NCBI RefSeq assembly: GCF_025465995.1
Contig: NZ_JANLNY010000022.1
Location: 62,001-126,000 of the forward strand
Direction of reading: 5' to 3'
Source: Pseudomonas sp. 5P_3.1_Bac2
Lineage (GTDB): Bacteria > Pseudomonadota > Gammaproteobacteria > Pseudomonadales > Pseudomonadaceae
Length of the DNA stretch: 64,000 nt
Shown here piece after piece: positions 28,714 through 39,073 of the stretch; the stretch's first letter is position 1, and each line of letters begins with the position of its first letter. A program made the position numbers and the translations under genes. The notes beneath the pieces are model-generated. The model saw nothing but the letters and a program-made list of their open reading frames with translations, was not told where the DNA came from and searched no databases.

Positions 28714-29913
28714 TTAAGCGGCGCTAAACAGCTTATGCGGATCAATCACAAATTTCTTCGGCACCCCGGCATCGAACTCGCCATAACCGCGCGGTGCATC
28801 GTCCAGGCTGATGACCTGCACACCCACCACCTCGGCAATGTTGATGCGGTCCCACATGATTGCCTGCATCAGTTGGCGGTTGTACTTCATCACCGGGGTT
28901 TGCCCCGTGTGGAAGCTGTGGGATTTCGCCCAACCCAAGCCAAAGCGAATGCTTAAGCTGCCGGTCTTGGCCGCCGCATCCACCGCACCTGGGTCTTCGG
29001 TGACATACAGGCCGGGAATACCGATTTTGCCGGCCACCCGCACCACCCCCATCAACGAGTTGAGCACCGTCGCCGGGGCCTCCTGCTGGGCGCCGGCATG
29101 GCCATGCCCACGGGCCTCGAAGCCCACCGCATCGACCGCACAGTCCACCTCTGGCTCACCGAGCAGGTCGGCGATTTGCTCATGCAGCGGCGTGTCCTTA
29201 GACAAATCGACCACCTCAAACCCTTGGGCCTTGGCATGCACCAAGCGCGCCGGATTGACGTCGCCGACTATCACCACCGCCGCCCCGAGCAAGCGCGCCG
29301 ACGCCGCAGCGGCCAACCCCACCGGCCCGGCGCCCGCCACATACACCGTGCTGCCCGGACCAACGCCCGCCGTCACCGCGCCGTGATAGCCGGTGGGGAG
29401 GATGTCGGAGAGGCAGGTCAGGTCGCGGATCTTGCTCATGGCTTTGTCGCGATCCGGTAACTTCAGCAAATTGAAGTCGGCGTACGGCACCAGCACGTAC
29501 TCCGCTTGGCCGCCGGTCCAGTCGCCCATATCCACATAACCATAGGCGCCACCGGCACGGGCCGGATTAACCGTCAGGCACACGCCGGTGTGCTGTTCCT
29601 TACACGAGCGACAGCGGCCACAGGCGACGTTGAACGGCACCGAGACCAGATCACCGATTTTCAGGTTCTCCACATCACTGCCCTTTTCGATCACCTCGCC
29701 GGTGATCTCATGGCCCAGCACCAAGCCCACTTGAGCGGTGGTGCGGCCACGCACCATGTGTTGATCGGAGCCACAGATATTGGTGGATACCACGCGCAGG
29801 ATCACCCCGTGCTCGATCTTCTTGCCGCGCGGGTCGTGCATTTTGGGATAGTCGATATTACGCACCTCGACCTGACCGGCGCCGAGATACACCACTCCAC
29901 GATTACCAGACAT
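28714..29913 (-). CDS. fdhA: Glutathione-independent formaldehyde dehydrogenase
   Basis: 399 residues, zinc-dependent medium-chain dehydrogenase that oxidises the formaldehyde released by betaine, dimethylglycine and sarcosine demethylation to formate. Motifs are CGSDQHMVRG (catalytic zinc), GHEITGEVIEKG, a structural-zinc cluster CGRCRSCKEQHTGVC and the NAD-binding GAGPVGLAAAASA. The ATG at 29913 has AAGGAG 8 bp upstream; an upstream in-frame extension is non-coding. Last gene of the glyA-sox-purU-fdhA series. Confidence 0.95.
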   Translation of the reverse strand: MSGNRGVVYLGAGQVEVRNIDYPKMHDPRGKKIEHGVILRVVSTNICGSDQHMVRGRTTAQVGLVLGHEITGEVIEKGSDVENLKIGDLVSVPFNVACGRCRSCKEQHTGVCLTVNPARAGGAYGYVDMGDWTGGQAEYVLVPYADFNLLKLPDRDKAMSKIRDLTCLSDILPTGYHGAVTAGVGPGSTVYVAGAGPVGLAAAASARLLGAAVVIVGDVNPARLVHAKAQGFEVVDLSKDTPLHEQIADLLGEPEVDCAVDAVGFEARGHGHAGAQQEAPATVLNSLMGVVRVAGKIGIPGLYVTEDPGAVDAAAKTGSLSIRFGLGWAKSHSFHTGQTPVMKYNRQLMQAIMWDRINIAEVVGVQVISLDDAPRGYGEFDAGVPKKFVIDPHKLFSAA

Positions 29914-30088
29914 AGTTGATTTCTCCTTGCTTGTTATGACGGCAAAGGCGTAGCCAGCGGCCACGCGACCTTGCACAGGCTTATAAGCTTGCAACTGGGA
30001 GAGACCGCTAAGGCAGTGCGGTACTGCCTCTCCGCTGTAAAGGCGCGGCGGGAGGGCCGCATTACGCTCGGCTGACACTTGCACCAAG

Positions 30089-30113
30089 GCGCAGAACCAG
30101 GGCGGTTCTGCGC
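30089..30113 (-). terminator. Hairpin between purU and fdhA
   Basis: 10-bp stem GCGCAGAACC / GGTTCTGCGC with a 5-base loop just after the purU stop. It lacks a U-tract in the minus-strand direction, so it may only attenuate or protect mRNA ends within the sox-purU-fdhA series. Confidence 0.45.
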
Positions 30114-30119
30114 TTGCTG

Positions 30120-30983
30120 TTAAGCGCGCAGCACCACGGTACGGTTGGCGTTAAGGAACACGCGGCGCTCGATGTGATAGCCCACCGCTTTGGCTAAGGT
30201 CAGGCACTCGATATCGCGGCCTTTGGCAATCAGGTCTTCGGGATAATGGGCGTGATCGACGGGCTCGACGCCCTGGGCAATGATCGGCCCTTCATCGAGG
30301 TCGTTATTGATGTAATGGGCGGTGGCGCCAACCAACTTCACGCCCTTTTGATAGGCCTGATGATAGGGCTTGGCGCCTTTAAAACCGGGCAACAGCGAGT
30401 GGTGGATATTGATCGCCCAGCCATCTAGCTTTCGGCACAGCTCGGGCGAGAGCACCTGCATATAACGGGCAAGCACCACCAGCTCGGCGCCGCTGTCCTC
30501 GATCACCTGCAACACCTTGCGTTCCTGCGCAGGTTTGTCATTGGGGTCGAGGGGGAAATGGTAATAGGGGATGGCGTGCCAACGCGCCAGCGGCTCCAAG
30601 TCGGGATGGTTGGAGATCACCGCCACCACGTCCATGGCCAACTGACCGATGCGCTGGCGATAGAGTAAGTCGTTAAGGCAGTGATCAGCCTTGCTCACCA
30701 TCAACACCACCTTGGCCCGATAGCCCGGCGGCGTCAGTTCAAACTGCATACCGAAGGCGCCCAGTCGCTCACTTAACAACGTGCGCAGTGACGATTCAGC
30801 AAAGCCCTCAGGTTGGCGAAACTCGACGCGAATAAAGAAGCGCGACGACAGCCGATCATCAAAGCTGTGGTGCTCGGTGACGTAGCAATTTTGCTCAAAC
30901 AGCACGCGGGTGACCGCATCCACGGTACCGAGCAAACTCGGGCAGTGGGCGGTCAGAATCCAGGTGTCCGGGGTGCGGCTCAT
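30120..30983 (-). CDS. purU: Formyltetrahydrofolate deformylase
   Basis: 287 residues. An N-terminal ACT domain (LTAHCPSLLGTVDAVTRVLF) precedes a formyltransferase-fold domain with VVAVISNHPDLEPLAR, NIHHSLLPGFKGAKPYHQAY (catalytic Asn-His) and GATAHYINNDLDEGPII (catalytic Asp). It hydrolyses 10-formyl-THF to formate and THF, which recycles folate loaded by sarcosine oxidase. 95 bp after soxG on the same strand. Confidence 0.95.
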   Translation of the reverse strand: MSRTPDTWILTAHCPSLLGTVDAVTRVLFEQNCYVTEHHSFDDRLSSRFFIRVEFRQPEGFAESSLRTLLSERLGAFGMQFELTPPGYRAKVVLMVSKADHCLNDLLYRQRIGQLAMDVVAVISNHPDLEPLARWHAIPYYHFPLDPNDKPAQERKVLQVIEDSGAELVVLARYMQVLSPELCRKLDGWAINIHHSLLPGFKGAKPYHQAYQKGVKLVGATAHYINNDLDEGPIIAQGVEPVDHAHYPEDLIAKGRDIECLTLAKAVGYHIERRVFLNANRTVVLRA

Positions 30984-31078
30984 GCCAGGTATCTCCTGCG
31001 CCGCTTAGGCGGCTGAGCAGCCGTCAGGCAGTGCGGCCTGACGGGGGGAAGGACGCGCTGCATGCAGCACGCCAAGAC

Positions 31079-31714
31079 TCAGTGCGCGGCTATAGCCAAG
31101 CCGTACTCGGCGCTGGCATCTTGCAGCCACAACCAGATGTAGTCGGCAAAGCTGCGGCGCACCACCAACTGCCAGGTGTCTTCAGCACTATGGCGGATAA
31201 ATAACTGCGACTTAGCGAAGTGGCTGCCCACCGCCTTGCCCACCGGGAAGTTATCCGGGTGCACGTCGTAGCTGGTGGACTTCATCAACAGCTCAGGTAC
31301 TTTCGGACCACGCAGCTCCAGCAAGGTTTGCCCGCCGCTGACATTCACCAGCGACACATGCTGGCCGCTCAGGGCAGCCCGCAGCTCTTGCTCCAGCTCA
31401 AACTCAGTGCCACCAGCAACAATCAGCAGCCACTCATCCGGCGCCAGCCACTGCGCCGAACGCTCACCGGCGCTGACCAGTTGCAACGGCTGCGGCAAGC
31501 GCAAGCCCAGCACTTGCTCCACGGCGCTAACGAATTGGCTGTCGCCGGCATCGCCACGCAGCACCAGATGGCCGAGCAGACTCAGCTCACACAGGGTCAC
31601 GCCAGGGTTGGCCGGACCTTTGCCGGCCAGGCTGGCTAAATCCGCGTGGTACAGCGGCGACTCAGCCCGGCCAGCAGCCGGACGTTGTGGGAAGACGTTG
31701 ATCAAATTAGACAT
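31079..31714 (-). CDS. soxG: Sarcosine oxidase gamma subunit
   Basis: 211 residues, SoxG fold with ERSAQWLAPDEWLLIV and SLVNVSGGQTLLELRGPKV, plus KSTSYDVHPDNFPVGKA. Part of the heterotetrameric enzyme that oxidises sarcosine to glycine with folate as C1 acceptor. The ATG at 31714 lies 8 bp inside the soxA 3' end, as expected for a coupled soxBDAG operon. Confidence 0.95.
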   Translation of the reverse strand: MSNLINVFPQRPAAGRAESPLYHADLASLAGKGPANPGVTLCELSLLGHLVLRGDAGDSQFVSAVEQVLGLRLPQPLQLVSAGERSAQWLAPDEWLLIVAGGTEFELEQELRAALSGQHVSLVNVSGGQTLLELRGPKVPELLMKSTSYDVHPDNFPVGKAVGSHFAKSQLFIRHSAEDTWQLVVRRSFADYIWLWLQDASAEYGLAIAAH

Positions 31715-34700
31715 TCTGGCGATCCCCTTGCGGGTCATAGAACACGGAGCTGACGATTTCGGCTTCGATCACACGGCCATCGGCCAACGGTGCGAACACC
31801 CGCTCGCCCATCCGCTTGAGCCCGCCCTTAACCAGCGCCATGGCGAAGCTGTAGCCCATGGCGGCGCTGTAATAGCTTGAGCTGACGTGACCGACCATGG
31901 CCATGGGAATCGCCTGATTAGGCGCATCAACCAACTGCGCGCCTTCAGGCAGCAGCTGCTGTGGATCGATGGGCTTGAGCCCGACCAATTGCTTGCGGTC
32001 ATCGCGCAGGCTGTCGGCGCGGCTCATGCCGCGCAGGCCGATCCAGGAGAACGGCTTGTTACGGCCCACGCACCAACTCATGTTGAGATCGTCGGGAGTC
32101 ACCGAACCATCGGTGTCCTGGCCGACGATGATAAAGCCCTTCTCGGCGCGCAACACATGCATGGTTTCGGTGCCGTAAGGGGTCAGGTTGAACTCCTCGC
32201 CGGCGGCGATCAGCTTCTCCCACACGGCCATGGCGTAGTTGGCCTGCACGTTGACTTCATAGCTCAGCTCACCGGTAAAGCTGATACGGAACACCCGCGC
32301 CGGCACCCCGCCGATCTGCCCTTCTTTCCAGCTCATAAAGGCGAAGGCGTCTTTATCCAGATCGATATCGCTGACCTTGGCCAACAGCTGGCGGCTGTTC
32401 GGCCCGGACAGGGTCATGGTCGCCCAGTGATCGGTGACGGAAGTGAAGTACACCTTAAGCTCGGGCCACTCGGTCTGGTGATAAATCTCCAGCCATTCCA
32501 GCACCCGCGCGGCCCCACCGGTGGTGGTGGTCATAAGGAAGTGGTTATCGGCCAGGCAGGCGGTGACGCCATCGTCGAAGACCATGCCGTCTTCCTTGCA
32601 CATCAGGCCGTAGCGGGCCTTGCCAATATCCAGCTTGGTCCAGGCGTTGCTGTACACGCGGTTGAGAAACTCACGGGCATCCGGGCCTTGAATATCAATT
32701 TTGCCCAAGGTCGAGGCATCTAGAATGCCCACCGAGTTGCGCACCGCCAGGCACTCGCGCGCCACGGCGGCGTGCAGGTCTTCGCCGGCTTTGGGGAAGT
32801 ACCAAGGACGCTTCCACTGGCCGACATCCTCAAACTCGGCGTGCTGCTTAACGTGCCAGCTGTGCAGGGCGGTGTAGCGCTTCGGTTCGAACAGCGGGCC
32901 GCAATGGCGCCCTGCGACTGCGCCAAAGGTCACCGGCGTGTAGTTGGGGCGGAACATGGTGGTGCCCATCTGCGCCACGCTGATGCCCAGCGACCGTGCG
33001 GCGATGGCCAGGCCGTTGATATTGCCCAGCTTGCCTTGATCAGTACCAAAGCCCAAGGCGGTATAGCGCTTAACGTGCTCCACCGACTCAAAGCCTTCAC
33101 GGGTGGCGATTTCAATGCCCGCCGCGGTGACGTCGTTTTGCAGGTCGACAAACTGCTTGGGCGCCCGCGCCGTGGGCTTGTCGTGGGGTACTTGAAACAG
33201 CGCCAGCGTCGCCTCTTCGGCGCGCGCCTCGGCTTGCGGCAAGGCCACAGTGCTGGGGCTAAAACCGCACTCCGTGGCGGCCCAGGCACCCGCCTTGGCG
33301 CCATCCTCCAGCACCGCGCTCAGGCTAAACTGGCCATTGACCGCACCGGCGCACTGGCGTTGTTGAAAGCCGCCTGCGGCGGGCACAAAGGCCAGAATAT
33401 CTTCGCGCCATAGCGGCTTGCCGCCTAAGTGCGAAGCCAGATGGACCACCGGACTGTAGCCGCCGGAGCTGGCAATCAGGTCGCAGTCGATCCGCTCCCC
33501 ATTGCTCTTGACCTGATGGGCCACGCTATCAATGGCGCACACCCGCGCCCCAGTCACGCGCTTGCTGCCAAAGGCTTCGACCACCGCGCTGCCAGTGAGC
33601 ACCCGCACACCGCGCTCGCGCACTTGCTCCACCCAAGCGCCACGTGGGTTATGCCGCGCATCCGCGACCGCGACCACTTCCAAGCCGGCATCCAGCCAGT
33701 CCAGCGCGGTGCGGTAGGCGTAGTCGTTGTTGGTCGACAGCAGCAGCTTGCGCCCCGGGCTGACGCCATAGCGGCGCACATAGGTGCTCACCGCATCGGC
33801 GAGCATATTGCCGGGCACATCGTTGTGGCCATAGACCAATGGCCGCTCATGGGCACCGCAGGCCAACACCACGCGCTTGGCCCGGACCCGGTGCATGCGC
33901 TGGCGCACACTGCCCATGGGCGCGACTTCACCGAGGTGATCGGTCAGGCGCTGATGGATAGTGAGGAAGTTATGATCGTGATAACCATTGACCGTGGCCC
34001 GTATCAGCAACAGCACATTAGGCAGGCTTTGCAGCTCAGCCAGCACGCTCTGCAACCACTGCTCAGCCGGCTTACCGTCGAGGCTTTCACGCGTGCTGAG
34101 CAAGCTGCCGCCAAACTCTTCCTGCTCATCGGCGAGGATCACCCGCGCACCACTGCGCCCAGCGGCCAGGGCGGCGGCTAAACCGGCCGGGCCGGCACCG
34201 ACCACCAGCACATCGCAGTGCTGGTTCATATGGTCGTAACTGTCCGGGTCCACAGCGGTTGGCGCACGGCCAAGACCGGCGGCCTTACGGATGTATTTCT
34301 CGTAAGTCAGCCAGAGGTTTTGCGGGTACATAAAGGTTTTGTAGTAGAAACCCGGCGGCATCATGCCACCGCCGACTTTGCCGAGAATGCCCATGACATC
34401 GTTGTTCACGCTCGGCCAGCCGTTGGTGCTGCTGGCCACCAGGCCCGGGTACAACGCCTGCTGGGTGGCGCGTACGTTGGGGATCTGCGCCGCCTCGGTG
34501 CTGCCAATCTGCAACACTGCATTGGGCTCTTCAGCGCCGGCGGCAACGATGCCCCGCGGACGTGAATACTTAAAGCTGCGCCCGACTATATCCACCCCGT
34601 TGGCCAGCAACGCTGCAGCCAGGGTATCGCCAGCGAAGCCTTGGTAGCTCTGGCCATTGAATGTGAAAGACAGCGGCTGGCTGCGATCGATACGGCCGCT

Positions 34701-34727
34701 CTGGGCCAGTCGATTGACCTGACTCAT
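31707..34727 (-). CDS. soxA: Sarcosine oxidase alpha subunit
   Basis: 1006 residues, the usual SoxA size. The N-terminal 2Fe-2S-like fold domain (LSFTFNGQSYQGFAGDTLAAALL) lacks the cluster cysteines, as in this family. A NAD-binding segment follows with DVLVVGAGPAGLAAALAAGRSGA and the second dinucleotide motif region. The C-terminal GCV_T/aminomethyltransferase-type folate-binding half has GILDASTLGKIDIQGPDA. Overlaps soxD by ATGA and soxG by 8 bp. Confidence 0.96.
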   Translation of the reverse strand: MSQVNRLAQSGRIDRSQPLSFTFNGQSYQGFAGDTLAAALLANGVDIVGRSFKYSRPRGIVAAGAEEPNAVLQIGSTEAAQIPNVRATQQALYPGLVASSTNGWPSVNNDVMGILGKVGGGMMPPGFYYKTFMYPQNLWLTYEKYIRKAAGLGRAPTAVDPDSYDHMNQHCDVLVVGAGPAGLAAALAAGRSGARVILADEQEEFGGSLLSTRESLDGKPAEQWLQSVLAELQSLPNVLLLIRATVNGYHDHNFLTIHQRLTDHLGEVAPMGSVRQRMHRVRAKRVVLACGAHERPLVYGHNDVPGNMLADAVSTYVRRYGVSPGRKLLLSTNNDYAYRTALDWLDAGLEVVAVADARHNPRGAWVEQVRERGVRVLTGSAVVEAFGSKRVTGARVCAIDSVAHQVKSNGERIDCDLIASSGGYSPVVHLASHLGGKPLWREDILAFVPAAGGFQQRQCAGAVNGQFSLSAVLEDGAKAGAWAATECGFSPSTVALPQAEARAEEATLALFQVPHDKPTARAPKQFVDLQNDVTAAGIEIATREGFESVEHVKRYTALGFGTDQGKLGNINGLAIAARSLGISVAQMGTTMFRPNYTPVTFGAVAGRHCGPLFEPKRYTALHSWHVKQHAEFEDVGQWKRPWYFPKAGEDLHAAVARECLAVRNSVGILDASTLGKIDIQGPDAREFLNRVYSNAWTKLDIGKARYGLMCKEDGMVFDDGVTACLADNHFLMTTTTGGAARVLEWLEIYHQTEWPELKVYFTSVTDHWATMTLSGPNSRQLLAKVSDIDLDKDAFAFMSWKEGQIGGVPARVFRISFTGELSYEVNVQANYAMAVWEKLIAAGEEFNLTPYGTETMHVLRAEKGFIIVGQDTDGSVTPDDLNMSWCVGRNKPFSWIGLRGMSRADSLRDDRKQLVGLKPIDPQQLLPEGAQLVDAPNQAIPMAMVGHVSSSYYSAAMGYSFAMALVKGGLKRMGERVFAPLADGRVIEAEIVSSVFYDPQGDRQNV

Positions 34728-35041
34728 GGCGCTACTCCTTCTTGGCCACTGCTGGTTTGCGGCGCAGTCACGCTAGGTTTTTCGCCGATCTTGTAGGTTT
34801 CTAAAATTTCATAACTGACGGTGTCGCGGGTGGCGTTGAAGTACTTGCGGCAACCGGCCGCGTGCACCCACAGCTCGTGGTGAATCCCCCGTGGGTTATC
34901 GCGGAAGAACAGGTACTCGCCCCACTGCGCATCGCTGCACGCGGCAGGGTCCAGTGGCCGGGGAATATGCGCTTGGCCCTTGGCGTGGAATTCTTCTTCA
35001 CTGCGCAATTCGCCACAGTGCGGGCAATGGATATGCAACAT
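34724..35041 (-). CDS. soxD: Sarcosine oxidase delta subunit
   Basis: 105 residues. Zinc-binding residues are visible as Cys6, Cys9, His60 and Cys64 (HCPHCGELR and VHAAGCRKYF). Small structural subunit of heterotetrameric sarcosine oxidase. Starts 11 bp after soxB and its stop overlaps the soxA ATG. Confidence 0.95.
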   Translation of the reverse strand: MLHIHCPHCGELRSEEEFHAKGQAHIPRPLDPAACSDAQWGEYLFFRDNPRGIHHELWVHAAGCRKYFNATRDTVSYEILETYKIGEKPSVTAPQTSSGQEGVAP

Positions 35042-35052
35042 AAAACAGCCCC

Positions 35053-36303
35053 TTAGTGAGCCACGGCAGCAGCGCCGTGCTCATCAATCAATGCGCCGGT
35101 ATGGAAACGCTCTATCGAGAACGGCAAGGCCAAAGGATGCATCTCGCCCTTGGCCAAACTGGCGGCAAACACATGGCCCGAACCCGGCGTGGCTTTAAAG
35201 CCACCCGTGCCCCAACCGCAGTTGAAAAACAGGTTGGCCACCGGTGTTTTCGAGATGATCGGGCAGGCGTCAGGGGTGGTATCCACAATGCCGCCCCACT
35301 GGCGGTTCATGCGCACCCGCGACAGCACCGGGAACAGCTCAACGATGGCCTGCAAGGTGTGCTCGATAGTGCCGTAGGAGCCGCGCTGACCGTAGCCGTT
35401 GTAGCCGTCGATGCCGGCGCCGATAACCAGGTCGCCTTTATCCGACTGGCTGATGTAACCGTGCACGGCGTTGGACATGATCACGCTGTCGATCACCGGT
35501 TTAATCGGCTCCGACACCAGCGCTTGCAGCGGATGGGACTCCAGCGGCAGGCGAAAGCCCGCCAGCCGCGCCATATGCCCGGAGTTGCCAGCGGTGACCA
35601 CGCCCACGCGCTTGCCGCCGATAAAACCACGGCTGGTTTCCACGCCAATCACCGCGCCGTTTTCTTTACGGAAGCCGATCACTTCAGTCTGCTGAATCAG
35701 ATCCACTCCCAGCGCATCGGCGGCGCGGGCATACCCCCAGGCCACCGCATCGTGACGGGCCACGCCACCACGGCGCTGCACGGTGGAGCCCATGACCGGA
35801 TAGCGGGTGTGCTTGCTGCAGTTGAGATAGGGGATTTCTGCGGCGACCTGCTTGGCATCCAGCAGCTCGCCATCCACGCCATTTAAGCGGTTGGCATTCA
35901 CCCGCCGCTCGGAGTCGCGCATGTCCTGCAGGGTGTGGCAGAGGTTGTAGACGCCGCGCTGGGAGAACATGACGTTGTAGTTGAGGTCCTGCGACAACCC
36001 CTCCCACAGCTTCATCGCATGCTCGTACAGATGCGCGGACTCATCCCACAGGTAGTTGGAACGCACGATGGTGGTGTTGCGCGCGGTGTTGCCGCCGCCC
36101 AGCCAGCCCTTCTCGATCACCGCGACGTTCTTCACGCCGAACGCTTTGGCCAGGTAATAGGCCGTGGCCAAACCATGGCCGCCACCGCCGACGATGATCA
36201 CGTCATACAGCGGCTTAGGCGTCGGGTTGCGCCACATGCGCTGCCAGTTCTCGTGATGGCTGAATGCGTGTTTGAACAGGCCGAAGCCGGAATAACGCTG
36301 CAT
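35053..36303 (-). CDS. soxB: Sarcosine oxidase beta subunit
   Basis: 416 residues, DAO-family flavoprotein. The dinucleotide-binding site is [20 protein letters not shown], and the His for covalent FMN attachment lies in the family-typical region downstream. C-terminal [18 protein letters not shown] is the flavin-contact signature. The ATG at 36303 has CAGGAG 7 bp upstream; longer in-frame starts run back into glyA. Begins 55 bp after the glyA stop. Confidence 0.95.
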   Translation of the reverse strand: MQRYSGFGLFKHAFSHHENWQRMWRNPTPKPLYDVIIVGGGGHGLATAYYLAKAFGVKNVAVIEKGWLGGGNTARNTTIVRSNYLWDESAHLYEHAMKLWEGLSQDLNYNVMFSQRGVYNLCHTLQDMRDSERRVNANRLNGVDGELLDAKQVAAEIPYLNCSKHTRYPVMGSTVQRRGGVARHDAVAWGYARAADALGVDLIQQTEVIGFRKENGAVIGVETSRGFIGGKRVGVVTAGNSGHMARLAGFRLPLESHPLQALVSEPIKPVIDSVIMSNAVHGYISQSDKGDLVIGAGIDGYNGYGQRGSYGTIEHTLQAIVELFPVLSRVRMNRQWGGIVDTTPDACPIISKTPVANLFFNCGWGTGGFKATPGSGHVFAASLAKGEMHPLALPFSIERFHTGALIDEHGAAAVAH

Positions 36304-36358
36304 GAAGTACTCCTGAAAATTCGGGTCAGCGGCCACCGGGCACAGCAGCCGGGGCAGC

Positions 36359-37609
36359 TCAACGGTAAACCGGGTACTCGGCGCAAAGCGTGGCCACCAA
36401 GGTCGCCACCTGCGCCTCCACATCGGCATCGCCTAAGTGCTCCAGCACGTCGCTGATCCAACCGGCCAGCTCGCGGCACTGCGCCTGTTTAAAACCACGG
36501 GTGGTCACCGCCGGGGTGCCGATACGCAGACCGGAAGTGACAAAGGGCGACTGCGGGTCATTGGGCACGGCGTTTTTGTTCACGGTGATGCCGGTGCGGC
36601 CCAGCGCAGCGTCGGCGTCTTTACCAGTGATGCCCTGCTTGATCAGGCTGAGCAGAAACAGATGGTTATCGGTGCCCCCGGAGACCACGTCATAGCCGCG
36701 CTGGATAAACACCTCAGCCATGGCCTGGGCGTTGTCGATCACCTGTTGTTGATAGGTTTTAAAGCCCGGCTCCATGGCCTCTTTAAAGCACACTGCCTTG
36801 GCCGCGATCACATGCATCAACGGGCCACCTTGAGCACCGGGGAACACCGCCGAGTTGAGCTTTTTCTCGATCTCCGCGTTGGCCCGCGCCAGGATCAAAC
36901 CGCCCCGTGGGCCACGCAAGGTTTTGTGGGTGGTGGTGGTGACCACATCGGCGAACGCAATCGGGTTGGGGTACAGGCCCGCGGCGACCAGGCCGGCGAC
37001 GTGGGCCATGTCCACAAACAGCAGCGCACCGACCTTATCGGCGATGGCGCGAAAGCGGGCGAAGTCGAGGGTTTTCGAGTAAGCCGAAAAACCCGCGACG
37101 ATCATCTTCGGCTGGTGTTCCAGGGCCAGCCGCTCGACCTCGTCGTAATCGATCAGGCCCTGGGCGTTGATGCCGTACTGCACCGAGTTATACAGCTTGC
37201 CCGACGACGACACCTTGGCCCCGTGGGTCAGATGGCCGCCGTGGGCCAGACTCATGCCCAGCAAGGTATCGCCGGGGTTAAGCAGCGCCAGATACACCGC
37301 GCTGTTGGCGGAAGAACCCGAGTGCGGCTGGACGTTAGCGTAGTCCGCAGCGAACAGCTTCTTGGCCCGGTCGATGGCCAACTGCTCGACCTTATCCACA
37401 TATTCACAACCGCCGTAATAGCGCTTACCCGGATAGCCCTCGGCGTATTTATTGGTCAGGCCACTGCCCTGGGCCTGCATCACCCGTTTGCTGCAATAGT
37501 TTTCCGAAGCGATCAACTCGATATGCTGCTCCTGACGGCCCTCCTCAGCAGTAATGGCGCTGAGCAACTCATCGTCATAGCCCTGAATCTGGTCTTGCTT
37601 GCTAAACAT
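36359..37609 (-). CDS. glyA: Serine hydroxymethyltransferase
   Basis: 416 residues. PLP enzyme converting glycine plus 5,10-methylene-THF to serine. SHMT marks are [33 protein letters not shown] and the PLP-lysine motif [16 protein letters not shown]. Placed at the head of the sox operon it takes the glycine and C1 unit from sarcosine to serine. The ATG at 37609 follows AGGAGATCACG. Likely the betaine-specific paralogue of a housekeeping glyA elsewhere. Confidence 0.95.
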   Translation of the reverse strand: MFSKQDQIQGYDDELLSAITAEEGRQEQHIELIASENYCSKRVMQAQGSGLTNKYAEGYPGKRYYGGCEYVDKVEQLAIDRAKKLFAADYANVQPHSGSSANSAVYLALLNPGDTLLGMSLAHGGHLTHGAKVSSSGKLYNSVQYGINAQGLIDYDEVERLALEHQPKMIVAGFSAYSKTLDFARFRAIADKVGALLFVDMAHVAGLVAAGLYPNPIAFADVVTTTTHKTLRGPRGGLILARANAEIEKKLNSAVFPGAQGGPLMHVIAAKAVCFKEAMEPGFKTYQQQVIDNAQAMAEVFIQRGYDVVSGGTDNHLFLLSLIKQGITGKDADAALGRTGITVNKNAVPNDPQSPFVTSGLRIGTPAVTTRGFKQAQCRELAGWISDVLEHLGDADVEAQVATLVATLCAEYPVYR

Positions 37610-37871
37610 CGTGATCTCCTGCGGCAACTGCATGCGACAAGTCGGTGTCGTTTTGACAAGGCTCTGGCGGTTGCGGCCAAGCCCCACTTGTCAGCGATGG
37701 TAGGGCCGCCCCGGACTACTGAGATGCCTAGGCACGCCACAGGGAATGTCGTTTGCGACATAAGCGCGGAGAAAAACCACCAACAGCTTGTCGAACATAT
37801 GCACAACAGAGGCCTTGGCAGTACCAAGGCACGATCCAGGACGGACCGTTAATCCCGCGCAAGGAGCCAGC

Positions 37872-38372
37872 ATGAGCAAGCCCGCCGCCCGCCTCAGCGA
37901 TAAAGACGACTGCCCGAAATCCGGCCATGGGGTTAACCCCACGGTTACCGGCTCACCGAATGTGCTGATCAATAGCCTCCCCGCCTTGCGCGTGGGCGAC
38001 AGCACCGCCTGTGGTGACAGCGTCACCCAAGGCATCAGCAATATTCTGGTTAACGGCCAACCGATTGCCTTCCTAGGCAGCGCCACCGCCCATGGCGGGG
38101 TGATCATCACCGGCTCCGGCGATGTGGTGGTCGGCACCCAGCACACGCCGGCGCCGTTTGTGCCGCCGTTGCCGTTGGCCAATATGTTTCAGGACAACTT
38201 CCAACTGGTCTGCGCCGAAACCGGCGAGCCCCTGGCCTACTACCCCTACACCATCCGTCGCGCCAACGGCACCTTAGAAAAAGGCACATCCGACGCCAAG
38301 GGCTTTACCCATATGGTCAGCAGCATGGGCGCCAGCGAGAACATCCAGGTGTTGCCGGGAGAGCAGCTATGA
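37872..38372 (+). CDS. PAAR-domain protein with C-terminal extension
   Basis: 166 residues. PAAR domain over about residues 1-95 (RLSDKDDCPKSGHGVNP, ALRVGDSTACGDSVTQGISN, GSATAHGGVIITGSGDVVVG) with candidate metal ligands Cys14, His19, Cys47 and His74. PAAR proteins form the sharp tip of a type VI secretion spike and carry effectors. A 60-residue extension (FQLVCAETGEPLAYYPYTIR..GFTHMVSS) resembles a transthyretin-like adaptor fold and may dock the next gene's product. AAGGAG precedes the ATG; its stop overlaps the hydrolase start as ATGA. No VgrG gene is in the window. Confidence 0.88.
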   Translation: MSKPAARLSDKDDCPKSGHGVNPTVTGSPNVLINSLPALRVGDSTACGDSVTQGISNILVNGQPIAFLGSATAHGGVIITGSGDVVVGTQHTPAPFVPPLPLANMFQDNFQLVCAETGEPLAYYPYTIRRANGTLEKGTSDAKGFTHMVSSMGASENIQVLPGEQL

Positions 38373-39073
38373 GCAATGAGGCTAGAAGTTTTTCCTTAAC
38401 TCCGGCCACCGATAAGAGCGTCAAAACCGTGCAAGTAACGGTCAAGAAGGCTGTGGTGTTTTTTATTGGGGGGGCCGGTGATAAAGAGGCTTACTACTTT
38501 AGCGGCCCTTTCGGCAACGTCGCCAATGCCCAAAGTTCACTGGATAAAGAGTTGACACCATATAGGGATAAAGCCGAGTACATCTCTCACTACTTGGGCT
38601 ACAACGAGGCACGTGGCAACGAAGACATAAATACCTATGTACTGAAAAATATTCCTACCAAGGCCATACCTGTATACATAGTCGGACACAGCCTAGGTGG
38701 CTGGAACGGAGCCCACTTATCTCGGCATCTAGCCGACGCAGGTTATCGCGTTGAAATGCTGATTACATTAGACCCTGTAGGTGAAGGCTTTCTCGTTCAA
38801 ACATTTTCTGATATCTATTGGAAAGAACCTCAGCCATCCAGTAAGTTTTGGATCAATATTCGGTCTCAACCCAAAACACCTGATCAGTCTGACAAAGTGG
38901 CTGAGTTTGGAGAGCGCTGGATCATAACAGAGGGACCACAGGTTAACGCTGTAGCACCTAATAACCATTATGATGCAATCGGATTATTCACTATTCTCTT
39001 GCCAACTGGAAAATCTGCTAAACAGCATATTCTAGATTCAATTAATCAGTACCTAAATGGCAGTACAGAATGA
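38369..39073 (+). CDS. Alpha/beta hydrolase, probable T6SS lipase effector
   Basis: 234 residues. The nucleophile elbow is VGHSLGGWNGAHLS with Ser108; Asp135 (ITLDPVGEG) and His200 (APNNHYDAIG) complete a plausible catalytic triad, and FFIGGAGDKEAYYFSG near residue 30 fits the first strand and oxyanion region. Translational coupling to a PAAR gene (ATGA overlap) and to a following lipoprotein (ATGA overlap) is the standard layout of a phospholipase-type T6SS effector with its immunity gene. Activity is inferred. Codon use becomes AT-rich within this gene. Confidence 0.8.
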   Translation: MSNEARSFSLTPATDKSVKTVQVTVKKAVVFFIGGAGDKEAYYFSGPFGNVANAQSSLDKELTPYRDKAEYISHYLGYNEARGNEDINTYVLKNIPTKAIPVYIVGHSLGGWNGAHLSRHLADAGYRVEMLITLDPVGEGFLVQTFSDIYWKEPQPSSKFWINIRSQPKTPDQSDKVAEFGERWIITEGPQVNAVAPNNHYDAIGLFTILLPTGKSAKQHILDSINQYLNGSTE

